In this document: piece after piece, positions 59,265 to 64,000 of the stretch
Layout of the letters: each line of letters opens with the position of its first letter
How positions within the stretch are numbered: the stretch's first letter is position 1
Source: Ovis canadensis
Taxonomy: Eukaryota > Chordata > Mammalia > Artiodactyla > Bovidae
DNA length: 64,000 nt
NCBI RefSeq assembly: GCF_042477335.2
Contig: NC_091245.1
Span: forward strand, 110,890,501-110,954,500
Direction: 5' to 3'
Translations under genes and position numbers: made by a program
Notes under the pieces: model-generated
Seen by the model: the letters and a program-made list of their open reading frames with translations, nothing else
Database searches by the model: none
What the model was told of the DNA's origin: nothing

Positions 59265-60269
59265 TGATAAATTCCAGGAGACTTAGGACAAGCAGTCAGG
59301 ACACATCAGTGCCCAGCGCTCTGAGCAGGAGAACACAAAGGCAAGGAAATAATTAGGATCTGCTGCTGATGGATGCCTGGTTAATGGGATCTGCTGTTCA
59401 CCTAAAAGATAGAAAAACACAATCAGGAAACAATTTCACATATGGAGAATTATACAAAAGAATGAATGGAGATGGGATGAGATAGAAGGAAGAAAGGCTG
59501 GGTCAAATGTGGAAAAGATTTCCTGGTGTGTTAGAAACAGATGTTCGGAAAAATGGAGGCTGGAGAAATAGGGAATGTGTAGTTAAATTTGGAAGGATTT
59601 TCTTTGGATTACAGTTTCAGGTTTTTGGTTTTTTTTTTTTTAACTTAAAATAAATGTTCTAACTTTGCCCACAACTCTTCCTCTGTTGTTTAAGGCACAA
59701 TTTTATCATGTTCTCAAGTATCTTCCCTGTTAAGTTGCCAAACAAGACAACGCTATCTGCTCCAACAAGACATAAGTGTTTGCTTTCTCCCTGTCCCACT
59801 TGTTTGCATCTTTCATGAACCCTTTTCACAAATCATTCAGCAGCTTCCAATCTGATGGCCCCCGACCCGACCCCGACGCCCACCATATACACGTTTTTGT
59901 TAACAAGCCACTTTGCTTTCTTTATTTTCCCAGACTCCTCTTGCCCAGCAAGTCTTCTCAGAACTAAATACGACCTATAGAGCCAAGCTGTCTACAGTGT
60001 AGTTCAGTTGCTCAGTGCTGCAATGTAACCGGTTCTCATGGACAGTGTGTGTTTCTGTGTGTTTTCTGCCTTTCATTTGGATTTGGATTTTCACAAGCAG
60101 TTTGACTCACTACTAGACTCTGAATTCTCTTTTCTGATGCCTTCAGAATTATAAACAGTTTTCTTAGGGAAACCAGTTTGTACAACTATTTCCTACTGGG
60201 GAGTCACTAGGGATGAGAAAGTTTTCATTAATAAAAATGTTTAATAATAATAATATCAATAATAATAGT
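59265..60269. other. Upstream flank of the olfactory receptor
   Basis: It should contain the receptor's promoter and any 5' noncoding exon on the - strand; none could be fixed by eye. Confidence 0.5.
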
Positions 60270-60420
60270 CCCTTATGTCACTTTTTAGTTTATAGAGAAT
60301 TTTTACTAATATTATTTAACAGCATAGCAATCTCATATGTTATATAAGAATTATCTCCATTTTGCAGGTGGGGAAGCTAAAAACACATAGGATTAGGTGA
60401 TTCAGTGACAATTATTACCT
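60270..60420 (+). mobile_element. MIR SINE fragment
   Basis: attatctccattttgcaggt and gaagctaaaaacacatagga fit MIR. It lies just upstream of the large BovB. Confidence 0.5.
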
Positions 60421-60648
60421 CCTTAGATCCACACTTTTTTTAAAGCCAGTGTAATTTGTTCTGCACCATAAGTGCCTGAGAAACATCAAGATTACAAAAC
60501 AGATGAAGAAGAAGATACTTTTGTTTTGCTTTTATTAAAAATAATTAATGCATTTTCCTCACTCTTAGAATGAGATTATATTAGGAAAAACTTGGAAAAG
60601 CTGAAAAACTATGTGAAAACTAGAAAAATTTGGAAGTGTCTAAACAAG

Positions 60649-63267
60649 AGTCCGAAATGCAGTACTTGGAAGCAACCTCAAAAACAACAGAATGATCTCT
60701 GTTCGTTTCCAAGGCAAACCATTCAACATCACAGTAATCCAAGTCTATGCTTCAACCAATAACGCTGAAGAAGCTGAAGTTGAACGGTTCAATGAAGACC
60801 TACAAGACCTTTTAGAACTAACACCAACAAAAGATGTCCTTTTCATTCTAGGGGACTTGAATGCAAAAGTAGGAAGTCAAGAAACACTTGGAGTAACAGG
60901 TAAATTAGGCCTTGGAATGCGGAATGAAGCAGGGCAAAGACTAATAGAGTTTTGCCAAGAAAATGCACTGGTCATAGCAATCACCCTCTTCCAACAACAC
61001 AAGAGAAGACTCTACACATGGACATCACCACATGGTCAACACCGAAATCAGATTGATTATATTCTTTGCAGCTAAAGATGGAGGAGCTCTATACAGACAA
61101 CAAAAACAAGACCAGGAGCTGACTGTGGCTCAGATCATGAACTCCTTATTGCCAAATTCAGACTCAAATTGAAGAAAGTAGGGAAAACCGCTACACCATT
61201 CAGCTATGACCTAAATGAAATCCCTTATGATTATACAGTGGAAGTGGGAAATAGATTTAAGGGCCTAGATCTGATAGATAGAGTGCCTGACGAACTATGG
61301 ACGGAAGTTCATGACATTGTACAGGAGACAGGGATCAAGACCATCCCCATGGAAAAGAAATACAAAAAAGCAAAATGGCTGTCTGGGGTGGCCTTACAAA
61401 TAGCTGTGAAAAAAAGAGAAGCGAAAGCAAAGGAGAAAAGGAAAGATATAAGCATCTGAATGCAGAGTTCCAAAGAATAGCAAAAAGAGATAAGAAAGCC
61501 TTCCTCAGTGATCAATGCAAAGAAATAGAGGGAAAGAACAGAGTGGGAAAGACTAGAGATCTCTTCAAGAAAATTAGAGATACCAAGGGAACATTTCATG
61601 CAAAGATGGGCTCAATAAAGGACAGAAATAGTATGGACCTAACAGAAGCAGAAGATATTAAGAAAAGGTGGAAAGAATACACAGAAGAACTGTACAAAAA
61701 AAGATCTTCACGACCAGATAATCATGATGGTGTGATCACTCACCTAGAGCCAGACATCCTGGAATGTGAAGTCAAGTGGGCCTTAGAAACCATCACTACA
61801 AACAAAGCTAGTGGAGGTGATGGAATTCCAGTTGAGCTATTTCAAATCCTGAAAAATGATGCTGTGAAAGTGATGCATTTCAATATGCCAGCAAATATGG
61901 AAAACTCAGCAGTGGCCACAGGACTGGAAAAGGTTAGTTTTCATTCCAATCCCAAAGAAAGGCAATGCCAAAGAATGCTCAAACTACTGCACAATTGCAC
62001 TCATCTCACACACTAGAAAAGTAATGCTCAAAATCCTCCAAACCAGGTTTCAGCAATACATGAACCGTAAACTTCCAGATGTTCAAGCTGGTTTTAGAAA
62101 AAGCACAGGAACCAGAGATCAAATTGCCAACATATGCTGGATCATCAAAAAAAGCAAGAGAGTTCCAGAAAAACATCTATTTCTGCTTTATTGACTATGC
62201 CAAAGCCTTTGACTGTGTGGATCACAATAAACTGTGGAAAATTCTGAAAGTGGTGGGACTACCAGACCACCTGACCAGCCTCTTAAGAAACCTATATGCA
62301 GGCCAGGAAGCAACAGTTAGAACTGGACATGGAACAACAGACTGGTTCCAAATAGGAAAAGGAGTACATCAAGGCTGTATATTGTCACCCTGCTTATTTA
62401 ACTTCTATGCAGAGTACATCATGAGAAACGCTGGGCTAGAAGAAAGACAAGCTGGAATCAAGATTACTGGGAGAAATCTCAATAACCTCAGATATGCAGA
62501 TGACACCACCCTTATGGCAGAAAGTGAAGAGGAACTAAAAAGCCTCTTGATGAAAGTGAAAGTGGAGAGTGAAAAAGTTGGCTTAAATCTCAACATTCAG
62601 AAAACTAAGATCATGGCATCTGGCCCCATCACTTCATGGGAAATAGATGGGGAAACAGGGGAAACAGTGTCAGACTTTATTTTGGGGAGTTCCAAAATCA
62701 CTGCAGATGGTGACTGCAGCCATGAAATTAAAAGACGCTTACTCCTTGGAAGAAAAGTTATGACCAACCTAGATAGCATATTGAAAAGAAGAGACATTAC
62801 TTTGCCAACAAAGGTCTGTCCAGTCAAGGCTATGGTTTTTCCTGTGGTCATGTATGGATGTGAGAGTTGGACTGTGAAGAAAGCTGAGCGCTGAAGAATT
62901 GATGCTTTTGAATTGTGGTGTTGAGAGTCCCTTGGACTGCAAGGAGATCCAACCAGTCCATTCTAAAGGAGATCAGCCCTGGGATTTCTTTGGAGGGAAT
63001 GATGCTGAAGCTGAAACTCCAGTACTTTGGCCACTTCATGGGAAGAGTTGACTCATTAGAAAAGACTTTGATGCTGGGAGGGATTGGGGGCAGGAGGAGA
63101 AGGGGACGACAGAGGATGAGATGGCTGGATGGCATCACAGACTCGATGGAAGTGAGTTGAGTGAACTCCGGGCATTGCTGATGGACAGGGAGGCCTGGCG
63201 TGCTGCGATTCATGGGGTCGCAAAGAGTCGGACACTTTGAGCGACTGAACTGAACTGAGCTGAACTG
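60649..63267 (+). mobile_element. BovB LINE, 5'-truncated, 2.6 kb (longest BovB in window)
   Basis: RTE-type non-LTR retrotransposon. The endonuclease C-terminal part is at 60692-61075 (ILGDLNAKVG, then NQIDYIL, with a stop right after LCS). Beyond that stop the endonuclease SDH motif lies near 61131. Linker frames follow at 61169-62016, and the reverse transcriptase at 62079-62894 with NLRYADDTTLMAES containing the YADD catalytic motif. The 3' end finishes in the BovB tail of gaact repeats. Frameshifts and stops make it dead. Possible 7-bp target duplication aaacaag at 60642-60648 and 63268-63274. Confidence 0.9.
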
Positions 63268-63274
63268 AAACAAG

Positions 63275-64000
63275 GATATGAAGTACTAGCATATTAGTGT
63301 CAATGCATGTCCATTTTCCTTGGCTTTACATTTCCACTTCCAATTATTTATTTTAAGTAAATTTTCAGAGATAAGCACCTGGATATACAAAAAGCTTTTA
63401 TGATATTATTTATAATATAATAATGAATACAAAAATAATATGTGCTTAAATAAGTTATATCCATCTGCTGGCAACCTAACAGCCATTATATGTCAAAAAG
63501 GGGCTGATATGGAAAGATACAATAGAAACATAGAGACCTAGATAGACAAATAGATCAAATTTTGTAAAAAGGAAAGGAATTAACAAAAGAATGAAACACA
63601 TTCAACAGCACACATGCTTTTGAAAAAGTCTGAAAGTAAACATAACAAAACATTAAAAATATTTTTTCTGAGTAATGAATTAAATTAATTTTCTTTTTAT
63701 GTTCTCTATATAATCAAGATTTTCTTCTTAATTATTCTCTTCTAAACACAAAGCAAATTTGTTAAATTCTTTGCCAAAATGGAACTTTCTAATGAGGCTG
63801 CAGAGAGGACTACTGAGAAGAAAAGGTGAAAGCAGTGGGTTAATTTACCGTGGAGAAGGAAAAATTGACAGTATAAAGTACCACTAACTTAAAGTCTCTA
63901 AACAGGCATTTTATAGAAATTTGAGCACCCAAAGGCCAGATTCAAAGGAAATTAACTTCCTTTTTAAAGGAAGGCCATAGTTGCTAAAAAGAAAATCTTG
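63275..64000. other. AT-rich intergenic sequence, no gene seen
   Basis: No recognised repeat or frame to the window edge. Confidence 0.5.

Overview
This 64 kb window is nuclear DNA from a bovid ruminant (cattle, buffalo, sheep or goat type). The diagnosis rests on its repeats: many tRNA-Glu-headed Bov-tA and Bov-A2 SINEs, CHR/ART-type SINEs, ruminant L1, and several long BovB (RTE-type) LINEs on both strands. There are no bacterial features, CRISPR arrays, functional RNA genes or recognisable endogenous retroviruses.

The gene content lies at the right-hand end. A two-exon, short-pentraxin gene (serum amyloid P component, APCS) runs on the + strand at 52828-56006. About 2.3 kb further on, an intact single-exon olfactory receptor of the OR10J family (closest by eye to OR10J1) lies on the - strand at 58332-59264. 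Pentraxin genes next to OR10J receptors match the known mammalian arrangement at human 1q23, so the order looks conserved. The two genes are not functionally linked: one encodes a secreted liver plasma protein and the other a nasal chemoreceptor.

The other 50+ kb is gene-poor and repeat-rich. At 0-26 kb there are scattered SINEs, a truncated L1 split by a Bov-A2 (11.3-12.5 kb), a BovB (13.2-14.3 kb), an internally deleted Tigger-like DNA transposon (16.9-17.4 kb), and three phase-compatible candidate exons of an unidentified gene or gene relic (19.4-20.1 kb). At 26.7-34.9 kb a BovB with an 11-bp target duplication and a (CTG)16-bearing Bov-A2 inside it is followed by a nearly full-length dead L1, which carries a tiny twin-primed BovB. 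At 38.9-39.95 kb there is a processed RAN pseudogene. At 40.5-41.8 kb is another BovB; at 45.4-46.9 kb an old L1; and at 50.9-51.2 kb a MER2/Tigger-like element. The longest BovB (60.6-63.3 kb) lies beyond the olfactory receptor.

The observations most worth checking are the candidate exon trio at 19.4-20.1 kb; a stop codon in the pentraxin where the family has its conserved C-terminal tryptophan, with a second in-frame stop two codons on; a CRP-like residue in the pentraxin ligand pocket; and the twin-primed BovB with perfect target duplications. Repeat family names come from recognition by eye, and old families (MIR, L2, L3/CR1, MER) are tentative. I found no convincing new biological system.
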